Shown here: positions 26,349 to 35,479 of the stretch, in pieces
Position numbering within the stretch: the first letter of the stretch is position 1
Layout: the number at the start of each line of letters is the position of its first letter
From: Halomonas meridiana
GTDB taxonomy: Bacteria; Pseudomonadota; Gammaproteobacteria; Pseudomonadales; Halomonadaceae
DNA length: 64,000 nucleotides
NCBI RefSeq assembly: GCF_009846525.1
Contig: NZ_CP024621.1
Span: 1,860,001-1,924,000 of the forward strand
Reading direction: 5' to 3'
Program-made: the position numbers and the translations under genes
The notes under the pieces: model-generated
Database searches by the model: none
Seen by the model: the letters and a program-made list of their open reading frames with translations, nothing else
What the model was told of the DNA's origin: nothing

Positions 26349-26376
26349 GCTGAGCTGGTCGAAGCACCAGCTCAGC
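26349..26376 (-). terminator. Hairpin between the precursor-like gene and dinB-like gene
   Basis: A perfect 11-bp stem (GCTGAGCTGGT / ACCAGCTCAGC, 6-nt loop) on the minus strand, followed by TTATT and the DinB ribosome site. It may be a leaky terminator or 3' stabiliser raising expression of the small peptide over downstream genes, a common layout in RiPP operons. Confidence 0.55.
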
Positions 26377-26403
26377 ACAACGGATTAAGCAGTTAGCGCA
26401 GTG

Positions 26404-26652
26404 TTAACCGGCTTCAGCACCGCCTTCGGCTTCCCCTTCACCTTCTGGTTTTTCGCCTTCACCGCCGCCTTCAGCACCGCCTTCCGCTAGCATCATGGGC
26501 GCTTGCTGAACGTTAGTCATGCTGTCGGTCGGCTCATCCGCGTGGGCTTGAAACGCCAGACCGCTCGCTACCAGCGCGAGGGCGGGAGCCGTGTAGCCAA
26601 ACTGACGGCTCAAACGGCTGAGTAACCGGCGTTTTGCTTCATGTTGAGACAT
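26404..26652 (-). CDS. 82-residue precursor-like secreted peptide with Glu/Gly/Ala tail
   Basis: Residues 1-38 form a basic then hydrophobic leader (KRRLLSRLSRQFGYTAPALA) ending in AHA before Asp39, like a Sec signal peptide. About 39-57 is a linker containing APMMLAEGG, and 58-82 is a Gly/Glu/Ala tail with no Cys, Ser or Thr. The leader aligns with that of the cytochrome at 21495-22199 (R-LL-RL--Q--Y-APA-ALVA-G--FQ). It follows the ATP-grasp/PqqD fusion by 54 bp in the same operon, with AGGAG 8 nt upstream of its ATG. I propose it is the substrate: a leader read by the PqqD domain and a core altered on its Glu residues. Not experimentally known. Confidence 0.7.
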   Translation of the reverse strand: MSQHEAKRRLLSRLSRQFGYTAPALALVASGLAFQAHADEPTDSMTNVQQAPMMLAEGGAEGGGEGEKPEGEGEAEGGAEAG

Positions 26653-26678
26653 GGTCGTTCTCCTATGGTCGCGATTAT

Positions 26679-26694
26679 TGCGCCAAATGGCGCA
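26679..26694 (-). promoter_or_regulatory. Small hairpin between maturase and precursor-like genes
   Basis: TGCGCC / GGCGCA stem with AAAT loop in the 54-bp spacer. No T run; could be an RNA processing or stability element that sets different levels of the two proteins. Role inferred. Confidence 0.35.
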
Positions 26695-26706
26695 TCTTAC
26701 CCACCG

Positions 26707-29019
26707 CTACACAGCGGCATGGGAAGTGGGGTGTAATACGTGGCGGCTCAGCCATGCGTCCAGATCATGACCCTGAGAGGCCAAACTGAGCGATACCTGC
26801 TCTGAGCGCTGACACAGCGCTTGCAACGCATGAAGCGATTCGGCGCTGAGGTGGTGTTCTGTTTCATACGCTGTCGGTAACAGCGCGCCTAGCAAAGACA
26901 AAGAAGAGAGCGGCTCGGGCAGCGTGTCAGCATCCGCGGAGAGGACGATGACGGTAGGCGTCCCTAACGGCTGATGAGGCAGAGGCGTCCAGTCGTGATC
27001 ACTGAGCGGAAGATTCAGTGGAACAAGGCGCGCGGGTGACTGAGGGAAAAGTCGTGCCCCACGGGTGATGCTCAAGCCGTGCTGCGTAGCCACGTGTGCC
27101 AGTGTGTCGAGTACGCCTGGGGACATTGGGGTGGGTAATACGCAGGCGAATTGCTGCTGGGTATTGCCCAGTAGCGCAATGTCGAGCGTTAAATCGCCCG
27201 CACGAGACGCAGTCTTCATGCAGTAGCGGGTGATGGCATCCAGAATATCGGGCCGTTTAAGGCGAGCACTGATGACGCGGCTATGGTTGGTGAGGCAGTA
27301 ACCGTTGGCGCTTTCTAATAGGTGTAAAGGCTCGGCGGGTAAGGCGGCGTCATGCATGCCTTTCGCCAATGGCGATAAGGCGCGCGCTAAATGCTCCGCG
27401 ATAGCACCGCTAGGGGCCGTTAATAGCCACTGCCGCCCTGCAAAATAAAAAGTGGTTTGCCACGCGGTAGATGCTGTGCGCTCTGAATAGACCTTGGGCT
27501 CGTCTGAAGTAGCCGTATGCAGTGTCAAGAGACCTTGCTGGTACCAAGGGGTTAACGTTGCCCATAGGTCGGCCATCAACTGCTCTTTTGCTATTTGCCC
27601 CCCGCTGGCGGCGATGAGGTGCACGATCATCTGCTCGATAGACTCGCCCTCGCTAGCCAGTAGCCACATCAAGGCAGCGCTATCGTTTAACTGGTAGTAG
27701 AGCCCGCTTGGGTGGTGATAAAGCGCCAGCTGGTCGCCTTCAATCAGCTCACTCACTCCGTGAGTGCGAAACGCGATAGCTTGCTGAAGCTCAGGTGAAG
27801 CCAGCTGGTAGTCGGCGAGGCTGGGGAGTCCGATGAACGGTAAGTAATCCAGCGTGGCATCTAAGCTGGCCTCAGGATAGAGAGGCACAAACCCTCCTGA
27901 GCGCTTGCGTTCAGCGGCCAGCGCTTCTGCATCTATATAGGGAGGTGTCACCCGTGGGTAGAGTCCTACAAGGCTAAGCATATCGCTCACTAGGGCGCCT
28001 TTCACCGCCTCTTCGACGGTACCTCCATGTTCTGGTTTTGCGCAAATACCCAGCGACGGGCTTAAATTACACTCCAAAATCCACGGCTTCAGTTGATCAT
28101 CCACCAGGCAGTCCAAGCCAATCAACTCGTAACAGCCCATAGGGTCTGCGCCATCCTCTTGGGTTCGTAACCGCATGGTACCGGCTGCCGAGAGCGCCGT
28201 GAGCGTGGCAAGATCCCGCAGCTGGTGGAACAGCACGTCATCATCATGCCCCTGATCGCGTAACCACTCTCGGTAGCGTTCTAGATCAATAAACTCGACA
28301 GGGATCTCCGCCTCGATATTCAAGGCATTGATATCTGGGTTGGTTAACTGACTAAAGGGGTTGTCGATATCGTCGGGGTCCCAGGGTTCAGAGGCGAGCT
28401 TGGCAAAACCCTGGTCATACAGGTACACCCGCAGCGGGTCGATACTGGCGATTAGCATATAGAGACGCAGCACGTACTTGTGCCCGCGAATGGTATGCGG
28501 GTTCGCGACGTACTCTTGCACCAGCCAGTTGGGGGTGAGAGGGGCGGTGGTGGGGTCCTTGAGAACACGAACTCCCTGCCCTTTGGAAGCGTTGGTGGGC
28601 TTTAAAATCCAGTGTTTATGCGGGTTAGCCGAGGCATCTTCGATCAAGGCCGGGTAGTCGTGAGGCATTTCATAGGCACGCGGAAAAAAGTCTAGCCGCG
28701 CCACGGTCTCATGGTCATCCCCGAAGGCGTGACGCATGCGCTCGCGCAAGCCGCTCAGGCTTTCGTGCAAGCGGCTCTTAACGGTGAGCGCCGCATTACC
28801 AGGAATATGGTTCATTTTGCACGTGGGAGAGGTGTGCTGGAAAGCACGCTTCAACGGCATGCCGGTTACCCACGCGGCCTGCCAGTGGTGTTCATCCCCC
28901 TCCTTCCACTGCTGAGCTTCTAAGGTGCGACGGAAAAAATGATCCTGCTCGGCATGGCGCTTCCCGCTTAGCCAGAAGGTGGGCGCTGACTCAGACGAGC
29001 GTGGTGTGGAAGGGGGCAT
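26707..29019 (-). CDS. Tubulin-tyrosine-ligase-like ATP-grasp enzyme fused to PqqD-like and degenerate HprK-like domains
   Basis: A 770-residue fusion. Residues about 66-355 are a TTL-type ATP-grasp domain (HWILKPTNASKGQGVRVL at 136-153, QEYVANPHTIRGHKYVLRLY at 168-187, GLDCLVDDQLKPWILECNLS at 301-320). About 418-500 is a PqqD-like peptide-binding domain (SELIEGDQLALYHH, GLYYQLNDSAALMWLL). About 520-770 aligns with HprK-like kinases seen beside PqqD domains, but the P-loop region reads CVLPTPMSPGVL, so it should not bind ATP. TTL enzymes ligate amino acids, commonly Glu, to acidic tails. The next gene encodes a small peptide with an acidic tail. AGGAG precedes the ATG. Strong candidate for a RiPP-like maturase. 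Confidence 0.8.
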   Translation of the reverse strand: MPPSTPRSSESAPTFWLSGKRHAEQDHFFRRTLEAQQWKEGDEHHWQAAWVTGMPLKRAFQHTSPTCKMNHIPGNAALTVKSRLHESLSGLRERMRHAFGDDHETVARLDFFPRAYEMPHDYPALIEDASANPHKHWILKPTNASKGQGVRVLKDPTTAPLTPNWLVQEYVANPHTIRGHKYVLRLYMLIASIDPLRVYLYDQGFAKLASEPWDPDDIDNPFSQLTNPDINALNIEAEIPVEFIDLERYREWLRDQGHDDDVLFHQLRDLATLTALSAAGTMRLRTQEDGADPMGCYELIGLDCLVDDQLKPWILECNLSPSLGICAKPEHGGTVEEAVKGALVSDMLSLVGLYPRVTPPYIDAEALAAERKRSGGFVPLYPEASLDATLDYLPFIGLPSLADYQLASPELQQAIAFRTHGVSELIEGDQLALYHHPSGLYYQLNDSAALMWLLASEGESIEQMIVHLIAASGGQIAKEQLMADLWATLTPWYQQGLLTLHTATSDEPKVYSERTASTAWQTTFYFAGRQWLLTAPSGAIAEHLARALSPLAKGMHDAALPAEPLHLLESANGYCLTNHSRVISARLKRPDILDAITRYCMKTASRAGDLTLDIALLGNTQQQFACVLPTPMSPGVLDTLAHVATQHGLSITRGARLFPQSPARLVPLNLPLSDHDWTPLPHQPLGTPTVIVLSADADTLPEPLSSLSLLGALLPTAYETEHHLSAESLHALQALCQRSEQVSLSLASQGHDLDAWLSRHVLHPTSHAAV

Positions 29020-29210
29020 AGCAGTGCTCCTGTTGCATTGTGCTCATGTTCAGTGATGCCACTTTCAAAATACTTACAGCGTCACACAGATTATTTTCTT
29101 GCGCCCTTGGCGAGTGCCATATAGCCAAACTCTATTGTCAGCTTCTCTTTTTATAGCGCATGATAAGGGTATTGTACCAATCGTTCCTTCCTGGCAGAGG
29201 AGTTGTCTCC

Positions 29211-30167
29211 ATGAAACGCAGCGTTATCAGTGCCGTTGGTGTCTTCAGTGTGGTTGCCCAAGCTCAAGCGTTGGAAATGACGCCCCTTGTGGATGCGCAG
29301 TGGTTAGATACCCACAAAGATGAGCCATCTCTGGTGATTTTGGACGTTCGTTCCTCCATCGATAACGGCGGAGATGAAGATAGCTTTCGAGAAGCGCGCA
29401 TACCGGGCAGCCGCTACACCAGCTATACCGATGACGGCTGGCGTGAAACCCGTGATAGCGTGGCGGGCTTAATGCCCGAAGTTGATGACCTGGAAGCACT
29501 GATCGGTAGTTTGGGCATCAGCAACGACAGCGACGTGGTGATTGTGCCAGCAGGCACAGGGCCGACGGACTTTGGCAGTGCAGCAAGGATCTATTGGACC
29601 TTGAAAGTATTAGGTCACGATGACGTGGCGATTTTGAACGGTGGTTTTGCAGGCTGGCAGCAGCAGGGCTATGACGTGGCCACGGGCGGCCCCGATGCCT
29701 TTGATTCGACCAACTTCGAAGCGTCTTTACGTGAGCAGTTAGTGGCAAGCACGGAAGAGGTAGAGGCAGCACGAGAAGAGCAGGCGCAGTTGGTAGACGC
29801 ACGACCCTCTGACTATTTTTCAGGTGAGAATAAATCACCCGCCGCACGAGTGGCCGGCACGATACCAGGCGCACGAAGCCTACCGCACCAAAGCCACTTA
29901 AATGTTCAAAACGGTGCTTACTACCTGGATGTTGATGGTCTGCAATCACGCATCAATGAAGCCGACCTCGATAGCCGTGAGCGCACCATCGCGTTTTGCA
30001 ATACCGGGCATTGGGCGGCGACCGACTGGTTTGTACTCAGTGAAGTGGCCGGATTTGAGAATATCGCCATGTACGACGGCTCTATGGCCGCCTGGACCAT
30101 TAGCGACTCACGGCCAGTACAGCTTGCCCGTGAAGGCATTAAACAGGTACGTGAACTGCTCAATTAA
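29211..30167 (+). CDS. Periplasmic sulfurtransferase with two rhodanese domains
   Basis: A 318-residue protein with a signal peptide (to about residue 20) and two rhodanese domains. The first (about 25-160) has PAGTGPTDFG at the loop position and no catalytic Cys; the second (about 180-310) carries the active loop FCNTGHWAATDWF with the Cys nucleophile. This inactive/active layout is usual for thiosulfate or mercaptopyruvate sulfurtransferases. GAGGAG 8 nt upstream of ATG 29211 sets the start. Transcribed divergently from the ATP-grasp fusion, so a shared 190-bp regulatory region may link them. Confidence 0.87.
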   Translation: MKRSVISAVGVFSVVAQAQALEMTPLVDAQWLDTHKDEPSLVILDVRSSIDNGGDEDSFREARIPGSRYTSYTDDGWRETRDSVAGLMPEVDDLEALIGSLGISNDSDVVIVPAGTGPTDFGSAARIYWTLKVLGHDDVAILNGGFAGWQQQGYDVATGGPDAFDSTNFEASLREQLVASTEEVEAAREEQAQLVDARPSDYFSGENKSPAARVAGTIPGARSLPHQSHLNVQNGAYYLDVDGLQSRINEADLDSRERTIAFCNTGHWAATDWFVLSEVAGFENIAMYDGSMAAWTISDSRPVQLAREGIKQVRELLN

Positions 30168-30180
30168 GCCTTTTGCCTCT

Positions 30181-30210
30181 ATGCCCGTACGAACGCGTGC
30201 GGGCATTTTT
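30181..30210 (+). terminator. Rho-independent terminator after the sulfurtransferase gene
   Basis: Stem ATGCCCG / CGGGCAT with additional inner pairing, followed by five T, 13 bp after the stop codon. Confidence 0.78.
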
Positions 30211-30300
30211 ATGAATTGGGCAGACAGGCTCAGAGCGAGCGGCACCGCCCGCATGATATATTAGGCGGCTAATCAGTTAGGCAGGCAGTGAGGTAGACAC

Positions 30301-30891
30301 ATGAGCGTTGGAAGACCGATGCAGCATCAACCAGAGGCGGCGTTAAGCGCTGCCATGCATTCGTTTTGGCGTTCGGGGTATCACCATACATCGCTGCGCG
30401 ATTTGCTGGATGCCATGAACATTTCCCGTAGCAGTCTCTACCATACCTACGGCAACAAAGAGGCGCTGTTCACTAAAGCGTTGTCGCGCTATCGGGAGCA
30501 GTTACTGGCACAGTTAGCCACATCGCTCGCTCAAGAAGAGAGCGCCTGGTGCTTTATCGAACGCTTGCTGAAACGCACCGCCGAGCAGGCCGAGAGCGAA
30601 CAAGCCTCCCTAGGCTGTCTGATTTTTAATTCGGCGACTGAACTGGGCAACAGCGAGACCGCAGAAGCACAAGCGGCCAAACAGAGTGTACAGGCGATTA
30701 CCGCGTTTTTTGTCACGGTGATCGAACAAGCGCAGCAAGAAGGCTCTATTTCCGAAGAATACGATGCACATAGCTTGGCGTATTTTTTGACGCTGTCGAT
30801 GTCAGGCCTACGGCTACTGCTCAAAAGTGGCGCGACTCAGCAACAAGCTAAATCACAAGTTGAACATGTGTTACGAGGCTTGGGTGGATAA
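30301..30891 (+). CDS. TetR family transcriptional regulator
   Basis: A 196-residue repressor. Residues about 12-55 form the TetR helix-turn-helix (ALSAAMHSFWRSGYHHTSLR, MNISRSSLYHTYGNKEALF); the ligand-binding C-terminal domain is helical with the TetR_C pattern LGCLIFNSATELG. It stands alone after the sulfurtransferase terminator; its targets could include the adjacent SulP-UspA pair or the sulfurtransferase, but no operator was recognised. Confidence 0.88.
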   Translation: MSVGRPMQHQPEAALSAAMHSFWRSGYHHTSLRDLLDAMNISRSSLYHTYGNKEALFTKALSRYREQLLAQLATSLAQEESAWCFIERLLKRTAEQAESEQASLGCLIFNSATELGNSETAEAQAAKQSVQAITAFFVTVIEQAQQEGSISEEYDAHSLAYFLTLSMSGLRLLLKSGATQQQAKSQVEHVLRGLGG

Positions 30892-31334
30892 GAGGGTGCA
30901 CGTCCCTGTGCATGAAAATTGCTTATCGTGCATGTTGCGATAGAAATGATAGGAACCTAAGACAGACGCTTTGGAAGTTCCCATGTGTGCAGTCATGCTC
31001 AAGAAATGATAAGATTGCTTTCTTAATACGTTTCTTAGCTAAAAATCAAGCAGAAGCATACTGATGAGCCTATCCCATACATACCTTTCAGGGTTGATGA
31101 CTCCACCCTAGCGGCCCCTTCCTAAAACAGCGTATGCATCACTCCACTGTGGTGTCTTTACTGCGCGGCAATACATGACTTACACACCGACCGATGGTGC
31201 CTTGTAAGTTCAGTACCTGCTAAAAACAAGCTTGCATTGACAACAACGTCACTCTCTCTCAACGAAGCCTTACGAGCTTACGTTGTGACAGTGAGTGCCA
31301 CGCTGAATGTTCTCTTCACGACGGACCTAAACAC
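30892..31334. other. Intergenic region upstream of the SulP gene
   Basis: About 440 bp without a gene. It should contain the promoter of the SulP-UspA operon, but I see no clear -35/-10 pair or operator. Confidence 0.4.
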
Positions 31335-32825
31335 ATGTACGAAAAATTTAGACAGTCTTGGCTCTCTAACCTAAAGGGCGACACCCTTGCAGGAATCGTG
31401 GTAGCTCTGGCTCTTATTCCTGAAGCTATTGCCTTTTCAATTATTGCCGGTGTTGATCCTAAAGTCGGGTTATATGCCTCGTTTGCTATCTGCGTCATCA
31501 TCGCCTTCACCGGTGGCCGTTCTGGTATGGTATCAGCAGCAACAGGTGCCATGGCGTTGCTGATGATTACTTTAGTCAAAGAGCATGGGCTTGAATATCT
31601 ACTAGCGGCCACTTTGCTCACAGGTGTTCTGCAAATAGTGGCAGGCTACCTACGTTTAGCAGAACTAATGCGTTTTGTATCACGTTCTGTGGTGACAGGT
31701 TTCGTAAATGCGCTAGCAATACTCATTTTTATGGCACAACTGCCTGAGTTAACGGACGTTACGTGGCAAGTATATGCCATGACTATAGCGGGATTAGCGA
31801 TCATTTATGGTTTTCCCTATGTACCTGCGATAGGCAAAATGATCCCATCTCCCCTCGTTTGTATTGTTGTGCTCACAGCAGTCTACATGATGACCGGGAT
31901 GGAGATTCGTAGCGTTGGAGACATGGGTGAATTGCCCGATAGCCTACCCATCTTCCTGTGGCCAGATGTACCGTTAAACCTTGAAACGCTAATGATCATC
32001 TTGCCTACAGCGCTTATGTTAACGGTAGTGGGGTTACTTGAGTCTATGATGACCGCGACGATCATCGATGACTTAACGGATACCCAAAGCGATAAAAATC
32101 GTGAATGTAAGGGTCAAGGCATTGCCAATATCGGCTCTGGATTAATTGGCGGCATGGCAGGCTGCGCCATGATTGGCCAATCGGTCATTAACATCAAATC
32201 TGGCGGTCGTCGCCGTACTTCCACCTTAGTCGCCGGTATTGCCCTGTTATTGATGGTTGTTTTTTTAGCCGATTGGGTATCACAAATTCCTATGGCAGCT
32301 TTGGTAGCCGTCATGATCATGGTGTCGATTGGTACCTTTAGTTGGGATTCTATTCGCGATCTTAAAAAACATCCCATGAGTACCAATATCGTGATGCTGG
32401 CAACCGTGGCCGTCACAGTAGGGACCCATAACCTTGCCATTGGCGTCTTTGTGGGTGTATTGCTGGCTGCCATGTTCTTCGCGAATAAAGTTGGCAACAT
32501 CATGTATGTTGGATCTCATGAGATTAGCGTTGGACAAGAGCGTGAGTACCAAGTGGTGGGGCAAGTGTTTTTTGCGTCATCTGAGCGCTTTATGGCTGCC
32601 TTCGATTTTAAAGAGAGTATCGATAAGGTAACCATTAACTTGTCGAAGGCGCATTTTTGGGATGTCACAGCGGTTCAGGCACTTGATCGGGTTGTGATTA
32701 AATTCCGTCGTGAAGGTACTGACGTTGAGCTTGTAGGCTTAAGCGAGGCCAGTGCCACGGTGGTTGATCGATACGCTGTGCATAATGACCCTGAAGCCGT
32801 TGAAAAATTGATGGGTGGCCACTAA
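31335..32825 (+). CDS. SulP family inorganic anion transporter with STAS domain
   Basis: A 496-residue transporter of the SulP/SLC26 family, with about 10-12 membrane segments ([20 protein letters not shown] near residue 20, [18 protein letters not shown] near 60) and a C-terminal STAS domain (about 400-490; [20 protein letters not shown]). Substrate may be sulfate or bicarbonate; BicA-like bicarbonate carriers share this layout. The following UspA gene begins 21 bp later, a pairing common in halophilic and marine bacteria. No strong ribosome site is visible at the ATG. Confidence 0.9.
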   Translation: MYEKFRQSWLSNLKGDTLAGIVVALALIPEAIAFSIIAGVDPKVGLYASFAICVIIAFTGGRSGMVSAATGAMALLMITLVKEHGLEYLLAATLLTGVLQIVAGYLRLAELMRFVSRSVVTGFVNALAILIFMAQLPELTDVTWQVYAMTIAGLAIIYGFPYVPAIGKMIPSPLVCIVVLTAVYMMTGMEIRSVGDMGELPDSLPIFLWPDVPLNLETLMIILPTALMLTVVGLLESMMTATIIDDLTDTQSDKNRECKGQGIANIGSGLIGGMAGCAMIGQSVINIKSGGRRRTSTLVAGIALLLMVVFLADWVSQIPMAALVAVMIMVSIGTFSWDSIRDLKKHPMSTNIVMLATVAVTVGTHNLAIGVFVGVLLAAMFFANKVGNIMYVGSHEISVGQEREYQVVGQVFFASSERFMAAFDFKESIDKVTINLSKAHFWDVTAVQALDRVVIKFRREGTDVELVGLSEASATVVDRYAVHNDPEAVEKLMGGH

Positions 32826-32846
32826 TACATACAAGGAGAGAACATA

Positions 32847-33704
32847 ATGACTGATCATGTACTTGCTGCCATTGATGGTTCGCAGTTTTCTGAAGGTGTA
32901 TGCGACTACGCGGCATGGGCTAGCCTTGCCCTCGATGCGCCGCTTCATTTTGTACACGTAGTTGATAATCACTCTGAAGCTCCAGAAGCACATAATTTAT
33001 CTGGCAGCCTTCGCTTTGGTGCGCGTGAGCAATTAATGAAAGAGCTCTCAGAGCTGGATGAACAGCGTGCCAAGATAAACCGTGAGCAAGGCAAGCTAAT
33101 GCTGGAGGCCGCCAAAGCGCGCGCCTATGAAGATGGAGTAAGCGAACCCTTTACGCGTCAGCTTAACGGAACACTTGTCGAGACGTTGGTTGAGGTCGAA
33201 AAAGAGACTCGTCTATTGGTACTTGGGAAGCGAGGAGAGACAGCGAATCAGGCTAGCGGCCATTTGGGATCTAATCTGGAGCGTGTCGTTCGCGAGCTGC
33301 ATAGGCCCATTTTGATGGTACCGAAAGTGTTTTCCCCTCCCCAGCGCATTCTCATGGCTTTTGATGGCAGCAAAACAGCGCGTAAAGGCGTGGAGATGCT
33401 GGCAAAAAGCCCACTATTTGAGGGCGCAGAGTGCCATGTAGTGATTGTAGGCGCGGAAACCGCAGAGAATCGTTCACAGCTGCAGTGGGCTACTGAGACC
33501 TTACAAACCGCTGGGCACCAAACCGAAAGCGACATTCGCGCTGGTGAGGTGGAGGAAGCCTTGCGAGCCTATCAGCAAGAAAAAGAAATCGATCTGTTGG
33601 TTATGGGCGCTTACGGTCACTCCAAGATTCGTCATCTGCTAGTGGGTAGTACCACCACAGCGATGCTGCGTAATGCCAAGTTACCGGTATTGATACTTAG
33701 GTAA
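32847..33704 (+). CDS. Universal stress protein with tandem UspA domains
   Basis: A 285-residue protein with two UspA domains. The second shows the nucleotide-binding pattern MGAYGHSKIRHLLVGSTTT (G-x2-G-x9-G-S/T); the first has LGKRGETANQASGHLGSNLE. ACAAGGAGAG lies upstream of the ATG. It is cotranscribed with SulP and probably regulates or protects under anion or osmotic stress. Confidence 0.9.
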   Translation: MTDHVLAAIDGSQFSEGVCDYAAWASLALDAPLHFVHVVDNHSEAPEAHNLSGSLRFGAREQLMKELSELDEQRAKINREQGKLMLEAAKARAYEDGVSEPFTRQLNGTLVETLVEVEKETRLLVLGKRGETANQASGHLGSNLERVVRELHRPILMVPKVFSPPQRILMAFDGSKTARKGVEMLAKSPLFEGAECHVVIVGAETAENRSQLQWATETLQTAGHQTESDIRAGEVEEALRAYQQEKEIDLLVMGAYGHSKIRHLLVGSTTTAMLRNAKLPVLILR

Positions 33705-34023
33705 CGTTTATTGAGTAGTTGGCCTCGCTCAATACACCTTGAGCGAGTAACCAACCTACTACGAGAAAGATCAGCATAGAGATCAGGAAAGCATGAAACG
33801 ACACGCCAGCAATAATGGCAATTTCCATTACAGCAGGGGCGATGCCGGTAGAAAACACCATCGCAGCGCTCAGTGCAGAACGTACAAGGCCAAAGTGTTT
33901 TGCCCCCTAGAGCTTAATCATTGATCCAGAGGCAACTAATTCTTGAGCCCCTATTGCCAAACCGCCTCCGACCATCAATTCCCATACGCTTTCATGGCCG
34001 CCTACTGTCACGGCCATTAACAT
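33697..34023 (-). pseudogene. Remnant of an integral membrane protein
   Basis: On the minus strand a 108-codon frame encodes a hydrophobic sequence (MLMAVTVGGHESVWELMVGG, ISMLIFLVVGWLLAQGVLSE) interrupted by one in-frame TAG near 33908. The frame stays open upstream into the umuC remnant, so the N-terminal part has been lost. It ends inside the convergent UspA gene. The family could not be identified; probably the C-terminal end of a transporter. Confidence 0.5.
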
Positions 34024-34044
34024 GGCCAGCCCAAAAGGCAGATC

Positions 34045-34581
34045 ATGGTGTCTCGTTCGTTTGGTCAACTGACCAACGATCCTCAACAGCTTAGAGAAGC
34101 GTTACGGCATCATGCCGCTAGGGCGGGTGAAAAGCTTCGCAAGCAGCAAAGCGTTACCAGCGCCGTCATGGTGTTTATCCGCACCAACTCGTTTTGCACG
34201 GATTTATCTCAATATCGTCAACGTGTGGTCATTTCTCTGGAACGGCCCACTGATGATAGTTGTGAGATCATCGCCGCTGCGGTGCAGGGTTTGCGTCGTC
34301 TCTGGCGAAAAGTATACGCCTACCACAAAGTGGGTCTCATGCTGCTTGATCTATCGCCTAAAGCTAACCGATAGCTCATCCTCACTGAATCCCCTCAGAC
34401 TGACGAAAAAGCCAAACGTAGCGAACGATTGATGGCGACTATGGATAAACTCAACCGAGAGCTGGGCAAGGGGACGGTAAAGCTGGGCCTGCCCCGAAAA
34501 GGAAGCGCCTGATCGTTGCGTAGTGAGCGGCGTACACCAAGGTATACGACGCAGTGGAATGAATTACTGCAGGTCAAATAA
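34045..34581 (+). pseudogene. umuC: C-terminal remnant of UmuC-type DNA polymerase V
   Basis: The frame encodes the C-terminal third of a UmuC/ImpB-family translesion polymerase (MVSRSFGQLTNDPQQLREAL, HHAARAGEKLRKQQ, AYHKVGLMLLDLSPKANR), then SERLMATMDKLNRELGKG and TPRYTTQWNELLQVK. Two in-frame stops interrupt it: TAG at 34372 where Gln is expected and TGA near 34511 where Trp is expected. The N-terminal polymerase domain is missing. UmuDC copies are common island and plasmid cargo, so this is a truncated, decaying relic. Confidence 0.8.
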
Positions 34582-35479
34582 GTTAATCAAGCCAATGAAG
34601 CTAGGGCTTACTGGCCACGACGTCACGACGTTGAAAACTTAAATCTATACAAAAGTGACGGTTACGCATGAAATAAACGGGTATGTCGACTGCGTACGTC
34701 GTCACATCATTCAAACCGGAGCGAAGTAACGTCATATCGTTGAGTGCGTGAGTGGCTTTACTTTTTGCCTCTTCGTCGATACTTGTGTGTGATCTTGCTG
34801 ACCCAGCGTTCTAATGGGCTAAGAATCTGGTCATTGATGGTGATAAAACTGTTCCCGTTCCGAACACCACATGCTCTTGCAGGAGCCACATAAAATCGTC
34901 ATTCCTTTCGCTTCCTTCATACGTTCGTTGGACTCGAAGGTTGAGAGCAACCCCCCTTGTTTGTGTACTCCTAAAGCTTCACCAAGGCCTCCCTCATATG
35001 AGTTAGCAGTCGCTTGCCAGACGCTGCTTGCATGACCATGAGCCGCTATCAAGCTATCAAGCTATCAAGCTATCAAGCTATCAAGCTACCCAGCGCCTTA
35101 GTGCGTAGGTTTATCGCGACATCTGCCGCAGTGCACTGATCGGCTAGCAACTGATGGAGCGTCGTAGGCTATTTTTGCCTCATGTGAGCGCGGTTCAGAT
35201 TTACCAGGGGTGCCTATCGCAACGATTTTGGAACGCTCTTTCAGGTAGGGGGGGACGATATGGGGCCAGTCGACCATTGCATCAGACTTGGCGAGGTACC
35301 CAGTGATTGATGCCGCCAAGAAAAGTGGGTGGTGTGCCGTTTCTTACAAGGGAGTCTTATCATCTTAACCAGAGGTATCCCCGTTTGCTCAAGCATTGGG
35401 ATAAAATTTATGCCTCACCTCGCCAAAAGCAAGCCTAAGCGCTTGGCGAGGTTCTCTCCAGCTAGTGGGTAGGCTACCA
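34582..35479. other. Degenerate region without intact genes
   Basis: Several short open frames on the minus strand show no clear family. The region also holds a tandem octamer repeat. Together with the two flanking pseudogenes it looks like decaying DNA at a junction between island segments. Confidence 0.5.
35046..35085 (+). repeat. Five tandem copies of an 8-bp repeat
   Basis: The octamer CTATCAAG occurs five times in perfect tandem. It lies in non-coding, degenerate DNA, so it is probably a slippage-generated microsatellite without function. Confidence 0.8.

Noticed and set aside
31316..32564. Several minus-strand open frames inside the SulP gene
   Set aside because: Antisense shadows of a clear transporter gene with no independent support.
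35046..35085. Tandem repeat considered as a CRISPR array
   Set aside because: Units are only 8 bp with no spacers and there are no cas genes.
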